Assembly: GCF_002564465.1 (NCBI RefSeq)
Contig: NZ_NUUX01000009.1
Location: 141,286-205,285 of the forward strand
Length of the DNA stretch: 64,000 bases
Source of the DNA: Bacillus sp. AFS088145
Lineage (GTDB): Bacteria; Bacillota; Bacilli; Bacillales; Bacillaceae_G
Direction: 5' to 3'
Both the position numbers and the translations under genes were made by a program. A model generated the notes under the pieces. It saw nothing but the letters and a program-made list of their open reading frames with translations. It searched no databases and had not been told where the DNA came from. Shown in pieces: positions 38,004-47,132 of the stretch. Each line of letters starts with the position of its first letter. Positions within the stretch are counted from its first letter, which is position 1.

Positions 38004-38804
38004 ATGTCAACGAGCGCAATCGAAACAGAAAAGTTAACGTTATCTTATGATGATCGTACAATTATAAACGAATTAAATTTTCAAGTCCCAAAAGGAAAAA
38101 TCACAGTTTTAATTGGAGCTAATGGCTGCGGAAAATCAACATTGCTTCGTTCACTTGCAAGATTACTACAACCAAAAAGTGGAACCATCTTACTTGATGG
38201 TAAAGAAATAAGTAAGCGACCTACAAAGGAAATTGCACGCAATCTTTCAATCCTGCCCCAAAGTCCTGTTGCACCTGAAGGTTTAACTGTTTTTCAATTA
38301 GTAAAACAAGGAAGATATCCATATCAAACTTGGTTAAAGCAATGGTCAAAAGAAGATGAAGAAAAAGTAAATCATGCCTTAAAAATGACAAATATGTACG
38401 AATTAAAGGATCAATTAGTCGATTCTTTATCTGGTGGACAACGTCAACGTGCTTGGATTGCGATGACATTGGCTCAGGACACAGATACTATTTTATTAGA
38501 TGAACCAACAACATATTTGGATTTAACACATCAAATCGAGATTTTAGACTTACTTTACGAATTAAATGAAAAAGAACAGCGTACAATTGTTATGGTACTA
38601 CATGATATAAACTTAGCATGTCGATATGCACACAACGTTGTTGCAATTTCAAATGGTAAAGTTTACGCAGAAGGAGACCCAGAAAACATCATTAATCAGA
38701 ACTTAATCTGTGACGTTTTCTGTATGAACTGCGATATTGTGAAGGATCCATTATTCGGAACGCCACTTTGCATACCTCATGGGCGAGGAAGAAAAATAAT
38801 TTAA
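38004..38804 (+). CDS. Siderophore ABC transporter ATP-binding protein
   Basis: FecE/FhuC-type ATPase of 266 residues with Walker A GANGCGKST, Q-loop ILPQSPVAPEGLT, signature LSGGQRQRAWIAMTLAQ, Walker B ILLDEPTTYLDL and switch HDINLACRYAH. The ending CDIVKDPLFGTPLCIPHGRG is typical of siderophore ATPases. The true start is ATG 38004 behind AAGGTGAT. In B. subtilis YfiYZ-YfhA relies on the remote ATPase YusV; here the ATPase is in the operon. Confidence 0.92.
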   Translation: MSTSAIETEKLTLSYDDRTIINELNFQVPKGKITVLIGANGCGKSTLLRSLARLLQPKSGTILLDGKEISKRPTKEIARNLSILPQSPVAPEGLTVFQLVKQGRYPYQTWLKQWSKEDEEKVNHALKMTNMYELKDQLVDSLSGGQRQRAWIAMTLAQDTDTILLDEPTTYLDLTHQIEILDLLYELNEKEQRTIVMVLHDINLACRYAHNVVAISNGKVYAEGDPENIINQNLICDVFCMNCDIVKDPLFGTPLCIPHGRGRKII

Positions 38805-38814
38805 TTAATTTTAA

Positions 38815-38842
38815 AAAGGTGTCCTTGGATGGGGCACCTTTC
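38815..38842 (+). terminator. Hairpin between the siderophore operon and fetA
   Basis: AAAGGTGTCC and GGGGCACCTTT form a stem with one imperfect pair, followed by CATTT rather than a clean T run. Confidence 0.6.
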
Positions 38843-38864
38843 ATTTAGCAAGAGGTGAGATAAA

Positions 38865-39587
38865 ATGACCTTATCAATTAACAATATAAGTGTAGATATT
38901 CTAGGAAGTTCGATCCTTAAAAACATTAATTTTCAAACGAATAAGGGTGAAATTTTTTGCTTGATTGGAACTTCGGGTGCGGGGAAATCGACATTACTTC
39001 GGACATTAAATCGATTACAGTCGATTAGCAAAGGTGAAATTCATTTAAATGGACAATCAATATACAAAATGACACCTCAAAGTTTAAGAAAAAGTGCAGT
39101 AATGATCCTACAAACTCCTTCATTATTTGAAGGAACCGTTGAGGATAATATTTTGTTTGGAATCAAATTAAACGGTAGCTATGATAAGACAGATTCCAAA
39201 ACAGTAGCGAAATCTTTATTAGAAAAAGTAGGATTAGAGACAAAATTACTTGATCGGAATGCTTCAACACTTTCGATTGGTCAACAGCAAAGAGTATCGA
39301 TCGCAAGAGCAATAGCCATGAAACCAACTATTTTATTATGTGATGAAATTACTTCAGCATTAGATCCACAATCGACTCTACATATTCAGGAGCTTCTAGT
39401 AACTTTAAAAAGAGAAGAAAATTTAACGATTATTCTTGTTACACATAATATGGATCTAGTTCAACAAATAGCTGATCGAGTAGGGTTACTGATTGACGGT
39501 AAATTAGTAGAAGTGAGTACAGTTAATGAGTTTTTTAATAACCCAAGCACAGAATTAGGGAAAAATTTTCTTTCTACAATTGCTTAA
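38865..39587 (+). CDS. fetA: ABC transporter ATP-binding protein, FetA/YbbL-like
   Basis: A 240-residue ATPase with Walker A GTSGAGKST, signature LSIGQQQRVSIARAIA, Walker B ILLCDEITSALDPQ and switch VTHNM. It directly precedes and overlaps the UPF0014/FetB-type permease gene, so it is the FetA component. FetAB of E. coli exports iron and helps survival under oxidative stress. The signature has Ile in place of the usual Gly (LSIGQ). Confidence 0.85.
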   Translation: MTLSINNISVDILGSSILKNINFQTNKGEIFCLIGTSGAGKSTLLRTLNRLQSISKGEIHLNGQSIYKMTPQSLRKSAVMILQTPSLFEGTVEDNILFGIKLNGSYDKTDSKTVAKSLLEKVGLETKLLDRNASTLSIGQQQRVSIARAIAMKPTILLCDEITSALDPQSTLHIQELLVTLKREENLTIILVTHNMDLVQQIADRVGLLIDGKLVEVSTVNEFFNNPSTELGKNFLSTIA

Positions 39588-39600
39588 AAGAGGTGAAATG

Positions 39601-40380
39601 ATGGAAGGTAATTTGCATATTACTGGAGTATCTCTGACATTTTTATTAATTATTATTGCGATCGGAATATCCTATTATCAAAAACTTGGTGTTGAAAAAG
39701 ACATTGGCGTTTCTTCAGTAAGGACCGTCATTCAATTAATGATAATGGGGTATGTACTTGAATACATACTGCAAATTGAGCATTTTTTAATTGTCATCAT
39801 TATATTATTTTGTATGATTTTATTCGGTGCTTATACTTCGAGTAAAAGGTCACAACAAATTGAAGGAGCATTTTTTATTTCATTTATTAGTATTTTGCTA
39901 GGCGTCATGATTTCTTTAGGAGTCGTATTGATAGCAAACAAAATTGCGTTGAAAGCTCAGTATGTTATTCCGATTTCAAGTATGATTATTAGTACATCAA
40001 TGAATGCAAATAGCTTAGCTTTAACAAGACTTAGGGCAGAAATTCAGGCAAGTAAAAATCAAATTGAAGCTGCATTATGCTTAGGGGCAACAACTAAACA
40101 AGCTTCAAATAATGTCATAAAAAATTCAATTAAAGCTGCTTTAATTCCATCAATTGATCGAGCTAAAACTGTCGGAATTGTTACTTTACCAGGCTCGATG
40201 ACGGGAATGATTTTTGCTGGAATAAGTCCTTTATATGCGATTAAATATCAATTGCTAATAGAATGTATTTTAATTGGCGCAATTGCGATTAGTGTATTCT
40301 CCTCAACACTTCTATCCTATAGAAAATTCTTCACAAAAGACGATTCATTAAAATATGAAACGATAATAGAACAAGAATAA
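39601..40380 (+). CDS. fetB: UPF0014/FetB family ABC permease, probable iron exporter subunit
   Basis: A 259-residue protein with about seven membrane segments. Family motifs are SVRTVIQLMIMGYVLEYI, STSMNANSLALTRLRAEI, EAALCLGATTKQAS and VTLPGSMTGMIFAGISPLYAIKYQ. ATG 39601 is best placed behind AGAGGTGA; the frame also allows TTG 39580 and ATG 39598. With fetA it makes an exporter encoded immediately after a Fur-controlled iron importer. Substrate is by family; it is not tested. Confidence 0.87.
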   Translation: MEGNLHITGVSLTFLLIIIAIGISYYQKLGVEKDIGVSSVRTVIQLMIMGYVLEYILQIEHFLIVIIILFCMILFGAYTSSKRSQQIEGAFFISFISILLGVMISLGVVLIANKIALKAQYVIPISSMIISTSMNANSLALTRLRAEIQASKNQIEAALCLGATTKQASNNVIKNSIKAALIPSIDRAKTVGIVTLPGSMTGMIFAGISPLYAIKYQLLIECILIGAIAISVFSSTLLSYRKFFTKDDSLKYETIIEQE

Positions 40381-40386
40381 GGATTA

Positions 40387-40421
40387 GGGAGAAGGGGTAA
40401 TTAAAAACTTTTCCTTCTCCC
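40387..40421. terminator. Bidirectional terminator between fetB and ohrA
   Basis: GGGAGAAGG and CCTTCTCCC form a perfect 9-bp stem between convergent genes. Confidence 0.85.
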
Positions 40422-40434
40422 ATTATGCTAAATA

Positions 40435-40854
40435 TTATCCGATTACTCTTAATTGTACATCCATGTTTCCTCTAGTTGCTTTTGAATATGGACAAACGCC
40501 GTGGGCTGCTTTTACTAGTTCTACAGCTACTTCTGTTGGAACACCTTGCACTTTTACATCAAGTTGAGCAGCTAATTTGAATCCTCCATCAGCAGGGTCT
40601 TTACCAATTGTTATGTTTGCAGTAACTGATGTAGATTCTAATTTAATTTTTTGTTGGCGAGCTACTAAATTTAATGCACTGTCAAAGCAAGCTGAATAGC
40701 CAGCCGCAAAAAGTTGTTCTGGATTCGTTGCTCCACCTGGTCCGCCTAATTCCACTGGTGGTTTAAGTGATAAGTTAATAAAATCATCTGATGAAATAAC
40801 TCTTCCGTCGCGTCCACCTGTTGCAGTTGCTGTAGCAGTATATAATTTTTCCAT
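40435..40854 (-). CDS. ohrA: Organic hydroperoxide resistance peroxiredoxin-like protein
   Basis: OsmC/Ohr family thiol peroxidase of 139 residues that reduces organic hydroperoxides. The two catalytic cysteines are C56 in AAGYSACFDSAL and C121 in HGVCPYSKATRGN, and Arg in GGRDGRV completes the Ohr-specific pattern. The gene follows the MarR regulator by 26 bp on the same strand, forming an ohrR-ohrA operon. Confidence 0.95.
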   Translation of the reverse strand: MEKLYTATATATGGRDGRVISSDDFINLSLKPPVELGGPGGATNPEQLFAAGYSACFDSALNLVARQQKIKLESTSVTANITIGKDPADGGFKLAAQLDVKVQGVPTEVAVELVKAAHGVCPYSKATRGNMDVQLRVIG

Positions 40855-40880
40855 TATGTTCTCTCCTTAATAAAAATGAT

Positions 40881-41333
40881 CTATTTTTTATCTTCATTTG
40901 CAGATTGAATTTTCTTTAATAAAGCTTTTGTTTGATTTAATACTGTTAAAAGTTCCTCTTTAGTGGTATTACTTTCCTTTAAAAATTTCTCGGGTATACA
41001 GAAAGCTTTTTCTTTTAATTTAGTACCTTTTTCAGTTAGTGTAATAAATACTTTTCTCTCATCATTTGAATCACGTTTACGGGAAATTAGTCCCGCAGAT
41101 TCCATCCTTTTTAGCATTGGTGTAAGCGTACCTGAGTCTAAAAAAAGTGTCTCCCCAAGTTCTTTCACAGTTTGTTGGTCTTTTTCCCAAAGTGAAAGCA
41201 ATGTAAGATATTGCGGGTACGTAATACCGATCCCATCTAAGATTGGACGATATAACTTAGTAATTTCTCGAGAACAAGCATAAATTGAAAAACATACCTG
41301 ATTTTCTAGCAAAAGCTGATTTTCTTTATTCAT
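40881..41333 (-). CDS. ohrR: OhrR, MarR-family peroxide-sensing repressor
   Basis: MarR-type winged-helix protein of 150 residues. The N-terminal sensing cysteine C14 (ENQVCFSIYACSRE) matches C15 of B. subtilis OhrR, and the recognition region ELGETLFLDSGTLTPMLKRMESAGLI with wing KRDSNDERKVFITLT is diagnostic. It represses the operon until organic peroxide oxidises the cysteine. An additional C20 is present. The dyad at 41351-41375 is the probable operator. Confidence 0.95.
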   Translation of the reverse strand: MNKENQLLLENQVCFSIYACSREITKLYRPILDGIGITYPQYLTLLSLWEKDQQTVKELGETLFLDSGTLTPMLKRMESAGLISRKRDSNDERKVFITLTEKGTKLKEKAFCIPEKFLKESNTTKEELLTVLNQTKALLKKIQSANEDKK

Positions 41334-41350
41334 TCGATCAACATCCTTCT

Positions 41351-41375
41351 ATATTAGTTGTGCGCAACTTAATAT
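41351..41375. promoter_or_regulatory. Probable OhrR operator dyad
   Basis: ATATTAGTTG and CAACTTAATAT are near-perfect inverted arms around TGCG, 18 bp upstream of the ohrR start on the minus strand, the position expected for autorepression. Confidence 0.6.
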
Positions 41376-41499
41376 GACACAATCATAATTGATAGAAAAT
41401 AATTTTGCAAGTGATAATAACTATTATTTTTTACCAATTTATTTATTTTGATTAATAATTGAGTAAATTTGGAGTGGAAAATAGCCTATTCACAATAAA

Positions 41500-41536
41500 A
41501 AAGCCAGTCAATGTTCAATACATTAACTGGCTATAA
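41500..41536 (-). terminator. Terminator of mprF
   Basis: AGCCAGT and ACTGGCT with inner AATGT/ACATT form a long stem just after the minus-strand stop, with T-rich sequence on the minus strand. Confidence 0.85.
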
Positions 41537-41538
41537 AT

Positions 41539-44061
41539 TTAATTTTTTCTAGACCTAGAAATTAATGAAGTTATTTGTAGCATTGTAATTGGTAAAGATG
41601 TTTTTTTATGATACGCCAAAAACTTAGGCGTCCATGAATTAACATATTTCTCTTTGAAACTTCTTAAACCTTGAAAGTGATATAAAAATTGTCCATATTG
41701 ATAAATTTGCGCTGCAATTTTTTCACTTGTAAATGAATACTTAGATAGCCCCACGTTTGCTAAAGGTGTCATACCGACATTAAAATAATGAAAATTTCTG
41801 AACCTAAACCATTCAATTAAGTTAACAAACATAAAGTCCATAATTCCTTTTGGAGCGTCAACTCTATGACGCATTAAATCAATTGAAATCGTATGCTCAT
41901 TATAGTTTGGCATAATGGATGCAAAAGCAATCATTTTATTTTCATTGTTTTTAATAATAGCTACTGGCGCAAGTTTGATGTAATCCTCATCAAAATAGCC
42001 AAGTGAAAACCCTTTTTCTTTTCGCCCTTTCAACCACTCTTGTGATAATTCCTTTAATTCCGTAAAGAATTCATTTGAATAAGGTGGTTCTATCATTTCA
42101 AAACTATATTCTTCGCGTTCAAATTTATTGTAAAGTGCACGAATTCCTTTATTACGTTTTCCAGATAAAGTGAAAGTTGATATATCAGTAAATCCTTCTT
42201 CACCAAGTTTAAAGAAATCAAATCCGTTTTCATGTAAATAGGAAAGTGAATTTGAGTTTACTTGGTAGAAGACGAGTGTATATCCAAATTGATCGGCATA
42301 GTTTAATAATTCTTCAATAGCAGGATATAAACGAGATTTTTCACCAACCGGGTCACCTAAAATAACTAATTTGTCTGCATATGGCTGAAAAATAAATAAT
42401 ACTGTCTCATCTTGAGCCCAGAATAAGTATTTATCATGTAAAAAAACCAAATGTGAAAGTTCTGTACCACCATACTTATTAAAATGTTCTTTTATTTTTT
42501 CTTCTTCAGCTTTTGTATTTATAAATTCAAATTGTTTTCTTTTAACTTTAAAAAATGCGATATAAAAAAATAGTAAAGCAGCTGCAAAACCAAGAACTGC
42601 ACTAATCACGATATCTCTTGAATTAACAAGTATATAAGGTAAAAATTTAGCAGGTATTTTGACATTTGTTTGAGGTAGATTGATATAAGCAATAAGTAAA
42701 TAACTACCTAAAAAGAAGAATAAAATAAAATTATCGACAATAAGCTTACCCCAAGTTAAAACGAAGCTTTCTCTATAAAATTGTTTCTTTGAAATAAATA
42801 ATATAAAAGCAACTGCTAATACAAAAAGAGCTTCTTCATAATCTAATCCTTTTGAATACGTTGTAACTGCCCCAACAATTAGCATGAAAAGTGTAATATA
42901 CCATGCTCTTTTATCTTTATAATCGATTCCCCGAGAGAGTCCTAGCAATGTAAAGCCTGCTGTAACCGAAATTAAATGTGAAATATTAATAATTGTCCAA
43001 GGTAAAATTAAATTTAAAAGACTAATTCTCAAAAGCACGCTTGGTACAGCAGCAGAAACTAATAGAATAACGCCAGATAAAAATATTAAAATCGTTAAAA
43101 GTTTATGCCCCAAATAAGTTGAAATTTGATTTGGAATATTATTAAATGATTGATTTATTTTATTCCATAATAATTTAAGAGCTAAAATAATACCGCAAGC
43201 AAACGGGAAAAAGAAATAACTGAAACGATAAATCAATAAAACAAGAAGTGTCGTTTCCTTATCGATTCCAAAGTATGTAAAACCTAATAGGAATATAAAA
43301 TCAAAAGATCCAAGACCGCCTGGAATCATACTTAAAAGTGCTGCAACAGACGCGACTAAAAAAACAGGTAATACTTCTATGATTGAAATGTCGATATGTA
43401 AAAATAAACAAATGAAGTAAATGAATAATAAAATAAAAGACCATTCACATAAGGAAATGACAACCAATGAAAGCATATATTTTGCGGAAAAATTCTCCGA
43501 GAAAAAATTACGTTTTAAATAAACGACTAAAAACATTACCGGGAAATAACAAATTGCAATGATGATAGCGATATATAAATACTTATATTCATTTAAAAAT
43601 GATAAATCGAAAATTCCAGTAAATAAAACTAAGCTCAATATCGATAATCCAGAAAGTAAGAATATCGTTACACTACTCACTGCTTTAACAATTTCGGGTC
43701 CGGTGCGATCTTTTCGATAAAATAGAGTTCGAATGGTAGTACCTGCAACCCCACCAAGACCAATTAGGTTTGAGGAAGTATTCGCAAGCCATGCTACCAT
43801 TAATATTTTTCGAAAACTGAAATCTAATTTTAATAGTCTTACAAGTACGAAGTCATATAAAAACATTGGAGATACTGCTAAAATTCCTAATGCAAAAATC
43901 AAAAAGTACTGTATTAATGTAAGGGACTCCATATAGTTAAAGAACATTTTAAAGTCGAAGTTTAAAAGCACGTTTTTTCCAACAAATATAAATGTAACTA
44001 GTAATATTGAAATGAAAAATAGTTTAAATAAACCTACTTTACTAATCCGAATCTTATTCAT
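41539..44061 (-). CDS. mprF: Phosphatidylglycerol lysyltransferase/flippase MprF
   Basis: An 840-residue protein: the N-terminal two thirds is a membrane flippase with about fourteen hydrophobic segments (e.g. SSNLIGLGGVAGTTIRTLFYR, PGGLGSFDFIFLLGFTYFGID) and the C-terminal third is the cytosolic DUF2156 acyl-transfer domain (FILGDPVGEKSR-like segment VILGDPVGEKSRLYPAIEEL; FFKLGEEGFTDISTF; NVGMTPLANVGLS). It adds lysine to phosphatidylglycerol and translocates it, lowering sensitivity to cationic peptides. Length is typical. The start follows CAGGAGTG. It is a single gene. Confidence 0.95.
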   Translation of the reverse strand: MNKIRISKVGLFKLFFISILLVTFIFVGKNVLLNFDFKMFFNYMESLTLIQYFLIFALGILAVSPMFLYDFVLVRLLKLDFSFRKILMVAWLANTSSNLIGLGGVAGTTIRTLFYRKDRTGPEIVKAVSSVTIFLLSGLSILSLVLFTGIFDLSFLNEYKYLYIAIIIAICYFPVMFLVVYLKRNFFSENFSAKYMLSLVVISLCEWSFILLFIYFICLFLHIDISIIEVLPVFLVASVAALLSMIPGGLGSFDFIFLLGFTYFGIDKETTLLVLLIYRFSYFFFPFACGIILALKLLWNKINQSFNNIPNQISTYLGHKLLTILIFLSGVILLVSAAVPSVLLRISLLNLILPWTIINISHLISVTAGFTLLGLSRGIDYKDKRAWYITLFMLIVGAVTTYSKGLDYEEALFVLAVAFILFISKKQFYRESFVLTWGKLIVDNFILFFFLGSYLLIAYINLPQTNVKIPAKFLPYILVNSRDIVISAVLGFAAALLFFYIAFFKVKRKQFEFINTKAEEEKIKEHFNKYGGTELSHLVFLHDKYLFWAQDETVLFIFQPYADKLVILGDPVGEKSRLYPAIEELLNYADQFGYTLVFYQVNSNSLSYLHENGFDFFKLGEEGFTDISTFTLSGKRNKGIRALYNKFEREEYSFEMIEPPYSNEFFTELKELSQEWLKGRKEKGFSLGYFDEDYIKLAPVAIIKNNENKMIAFASIMPNYNEHTISIDLMRHRVDAPKGIMDFMFVNLIEWFRFRNFHYFNVGMTPLANVGLSKYSFTSEKIAAQIYQYGQFLYHFQGLRSFKEKYVNSWTPKFLAYHKKTSLPITMLQITSLISRSRKN

Positions 44062-44685
44062 AAGACACTCCTGAAGTTATTATTCAACAATTAAAATAAT
44101 AGTTATTAGCTTTAGTATTCCATATTATTCCACTATTTAACAAGAAGAATATTAACACGTCCTAGAAAATTTAATAACTTATTATTTTGGAGATGAAAAG
44201 TTAATTAGATTTTAATTTTCAAGACTATTTTGTGATTAGTATTAATGAAAAAAAGACTTAGGTTTCCACTCGTTTTCTATGGAGCGAGGCCTAAGACACT
44301 TCCATTTTCCATTGGAGTCGGGGTATTAAAGTTCAATTATGAGAGGACTATTTTATGATTTATTGAATATCTATAAATGAAAATATTAAATGGGTTCAAT
44401 AAAAAAAGGAAGACCTCTTATTTGAAAGAGAAGAAAATACTAACCTCTCTTGAAGAATATTTAAATGATCAAAAGAAAATGTTAAATAATGATTGGAGCC
44501 ATCCAACACTAATTTTTTTCTAGATGGCTTTATAGCTGAATAAGAGTGTATTCGATGATGCTTGCATTGTATAAATTTGAAGGAAATATGTAAAGAATAA
44601 AATGTAAACTCGATTAAAGAGAGTAAGAATATTTAAAATAAATTTGATAGTAATATTACGGAACTTTTTCAAGGGGGAATTATAA
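44062..44685. other. Intergenic region upstream of mprF and the YerD-like gene
   Basis: About 620 bp between divergent genes. It holds a hairpin at about 44263-44310 (CTTAGG and CCTAAG arms) and a 33-codon frame at 44422-44523 (TTG start, with an AAGGA box 10 bases upstream) that ends in TAG; one base shift after a T run would extend it to LDGFIAE. I treat it as doubtful. Nothing else is recognised. Confidence 0.45.
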
Positions 44686-46281
44686 TTGAATATAACAAAT
44701 GTTTTAATTATCCTTGGATTCATTTTTTTTGCCTTAATACTTTTAGTATTAATAGTAGGTATACTATATTTGTTTTTTATAGATCGAAGACAAAAGCAGC
44801 ATCCAATACTCCGAAATTACCCAGTAATAGGACGAGTTAGGTACTTCTTAGAAACGATTGGACCTGAGTTACGTCAGTATTTATTTAACAATGACTTAGA
44901 AGGTAAACCTTTTTCTAGAGAAGAATATGAGCACATAGTCAAAAAAGCAAAATATAAACGAGATGTCCTTGGGTTTGGGTCTAAAAGAGACTTTGAAGAA
45001 AAAGGATATTATATTAGAAATTCGATGTTTCCAAAACTGTCAGAAGAATTAAAAATGGACCAGCAAATAAACGTAACAACAAATCGATATTTATTGATTA
45101 AAGAGCCTTTATTTACACAGAAGGAAGAAAGATTAGAGAAGAATGATTCACTTGCATTTTTATTGGATGATAGTGATGCAATTGTGATCGGTAAAAACAC
45201 GAAGTATCCTTTTATTGTAAAAGGCCAGATTGGTATGTCTGCTATGAGCTATGGATCCTTAGGTGAAAAGGCTATTACTGCACTTTCAGAGGGATTAGCA
45301 ATTGCGAAAGGGACATGGATGAATACAGGTGAGGGTGGTCTGTCTGAATACCATCTAAAGGGTGGCGTTGATATTATCATGCAAATCGGCCCAGGGTTAT
45401 TCGGGGTTAGAGATAAAGAGGGGAATTTTAATTGGGATGCCTTGATAGAAAAAAGTAAAATTCCCGAAGTGAAAGCTTTTGAACTTAAATTAGCTCAAGG
45501 TGCCAAAACACGCGGTGGGCATATTGATGGGGAAAAGGTAACAGAGGAAATTGCAAGAATAAGAATGGTAGAACCGTTTAAATCAATTGATAGTCCTAAT
45601 CGTTTTCGAGAGTTTCAGGACTTTCCTTCGTTGTTTGACTTTATGGAACAAATTCGAGAACAAACTGGAAAACCAGTAGGAATGAAAGTGGTTATTGGAA
45701 GTGGTCACGAAGCTGATGAATTAGCAAAACATATAAAAAGTACTGGGAAGGGCCCTGACTTTATTACTGTAGACGGTGGTGAAGGGGGAACTGGTGCCAC
45801 TTACCAGGAACTGGCGGATAGTGTAGGGTTGCCAATTAAATCTGCACTACCTTTAATGGATCATGCTTTAAGAAAATATGGCGTACGTGATCAAGTTAAA
45901 ATAATAGCTTCAGGAAAATTATTTTCGCCAGATCGAGTAGCAATTGCACTGGCAATGGGGGCTGACCTTGTTAATATCGCAAGAGGATTTATGATTACAA
46001 TTGGTTGTATTCAAGCATTAAAATGCCACTCCAATGCATGTCCAGTCGGTGTGGCCACAACAGATCCTGATTTACAAAAAGCCCTTGTCATTGATGAAAA
46101 AAAATATCGAACAGCAAATTATCTAATTTCAATGCGTGAAGGTTTATTTCGGTTAGCTGCAGCTGCAGGTTTGGATTCTCCTGCCCACTTTCAAAGTGAA
46201 CATGTCATTTATAAAGATGAAAAAGGGAAAGTGTGGTCACTGAAGGAAATTTATCAATCACTTGTAGAAAAAGTAGATTAA
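44686..46281 (+). CDS. FMN-binding glutamate synthase family protein (YerD-like)
   Basis: A 531-residue protein with an N-terminal membrane helix (NVLIILGFIFFALILLVLIV, residues 4-23) followed by a GOGAT-like FMN-binding synthase domain: GQIGMSAMSYGSLGEKAITALSEG, NTGEGGLSEYHLKGG, DFITVDGGEGGTGATYQELADS and the cluster region GCIQALKCHSNACPVGVATTDP. It lacks the amidotransferase domain of true GltB. The physiological role of this family is not settled. The start is TTG 44686 behind AAGGGGG. Confidence 0.9.
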   Translation: MNITNVLIILGFIFFALILLVLIVGILYLFFIDRRQKQHPILRNYPVIGRVRYFLETIGPELRQYLFNNDLEGKPFSREEYEHIVKKAKYKRDVLGFGSKRDFEEKGYYIRNSMFPKLSEELKMDQQINVTTNRYLLIKEPLFTQKEERLEKNDSLAFLLDDSDAIVIGKNTKYPFIVKGQIGMSAMSYGSLGEKAITALSEGLAIAKGTWMNTGEGGLSEYHLKGGVDIIMQIGPGLFGVRDKEGNFNWDALIEKSKIPEVKAFELKLAQGAKTRGGHIDGEKVTEEIARIRMVEPFKSIDSPNRFREFQDFPSLFDFMEQIREQTGKPVGMKVVIGSGHEADELAKHIKSTGKGPDFITVDGGEGGTGATYQELADSVGLPIKSALPLMDHALRKYGVRDQVKIIASGKLFSPDRVAIALAMGADLVNIARGFMITIGCIQALKCHSNACPVGVATTDPDLQKALVIDEKKYRTANYLISMREGLFRLAAAAGLDSPAHFQSEHVIYKDEKGKVWSLKEIYQSLVEKVD

Positions 46282-46333
46282 AAATAGTACCTTTACTTTA
46301 CGTTTTTTTGCCACTAGACCGGACTTTAAAGAG

Positions 46334-46356
46334 AGACTACTTAGGTAGTCTTTTTG
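46334..46356 (+). terminator. Terminator of the YerD-like gene
   Basis: AGACTAC and GTAGTCT form a perfect stem with loop TTAG and a T tail. Confidence 0.8.
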
Positions 46357-46551
46357 TGTGATGGATAGTCGCATAGGGTAAGGAGTCACGATATAAAAGT
46401 ATATTAGCAATTGTTATGACTGTGATGTTCACCTAAAAATTTTTAAGCCGTGCTTATAGCCTATTCCGCAAACTCCCTAATCTACATATATTATAAAGAT
46501 TTGAAAGCCCAAGATTGCATAATACGTTATTCAAAAGGGAGGAAAGTTAAT

Positions 46552-46821
46552 ATGAATTTCTACAACTATGTACCTTATAATCACAATGATTATTATAGAA
46601 ATCCACAGCAAGCTGTAAATCCACAACAAATTCTAACAGTAATAAACCCAGCTGTTAGCCATGGATTAAAAGAAGCACAACACCTTGGCTATCAACATGC
46701 ATTAACAGAAGCAGTTGCTATAGGTTACTTGATGGGAAAAGGTTACGACTATAATACTGCTTGGAAAACTGTTGAATCTTGGTGGAGACCACCAGGAACA
46801 CCTATACCTACTCCATATTAA
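46552..46821 (+). CDS. Small hypothetical protein, Tyr/Asn/Pro-rich N-terminus
   Basis: An 89-residue protein that I do not assign to a family. It starts at ATG 46552 behind a strong GGGAGG. The N-terminus is rich in Tyr, Asn and Pro (NFYNYVPYNHNDYYRN), the middle is a predicted amphipathic helix (HGLKEAQHLGYQHALTEAVAIGYLMGKGYD), and the end is Pro-rich. There is no signal peptide or membrane helix. The composition recalls small spore or surface-associated proteins of bacilli, but that is a guess. The 270 bp upstream contain only the previous terminator. Confidence 0.7.
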   Translation: MNFYNYVPYNHNDYYRNPQQAVNPQQILTVINPAVSHGLKEAQHLGYQHALTEAVAIGYLMGKGYDYNTAWKTVESWWRPPGTPIPTPY

Positions 46822-46985
46822 AAGTTAAAAAGTTATTTGAATAGTATCATAGTTAAAGAGAATTTTTGAGGAAGATTAATTTAGGAGATTCCTTTTTTGT
46901 GTTTGTGAATCTATATAAATAATACTTCATTTAGTAATTAGGACTCTATTATCGTTCATATGTAAAGTATAATTTAGATGGACAA

Positions 46986-47013
46986 AAAAAATCGACTGCA
47001 AAGTCGATTTTTT
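46986..47013 (+). terminator. Terminator downstream of the 46552 gene
   Basis: AATCGACT and AGTCGATT form a perfect stem around GCAA with A and T runs on either side. Confidence 0.85.
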
Positions 47014-47132
47014 AATTGAGAAAATGGTAGGTATTTTGAAGAAGGTATTTGTTAACGAATATTGAATGATTAGTTACATATGCAAAAAATGTAAAATTTT
47101 AGATTTAAGTGAATACAAAGGAGGAATTACCC

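Noticed and set aside
44422-44523. 33-codon frame in the mprF upstream region
   Set aside because: It ends in a T run and stop with a weak start; it could be a small peptide or a frameshifted remnant but the evidence is too thin for a CDS entry.
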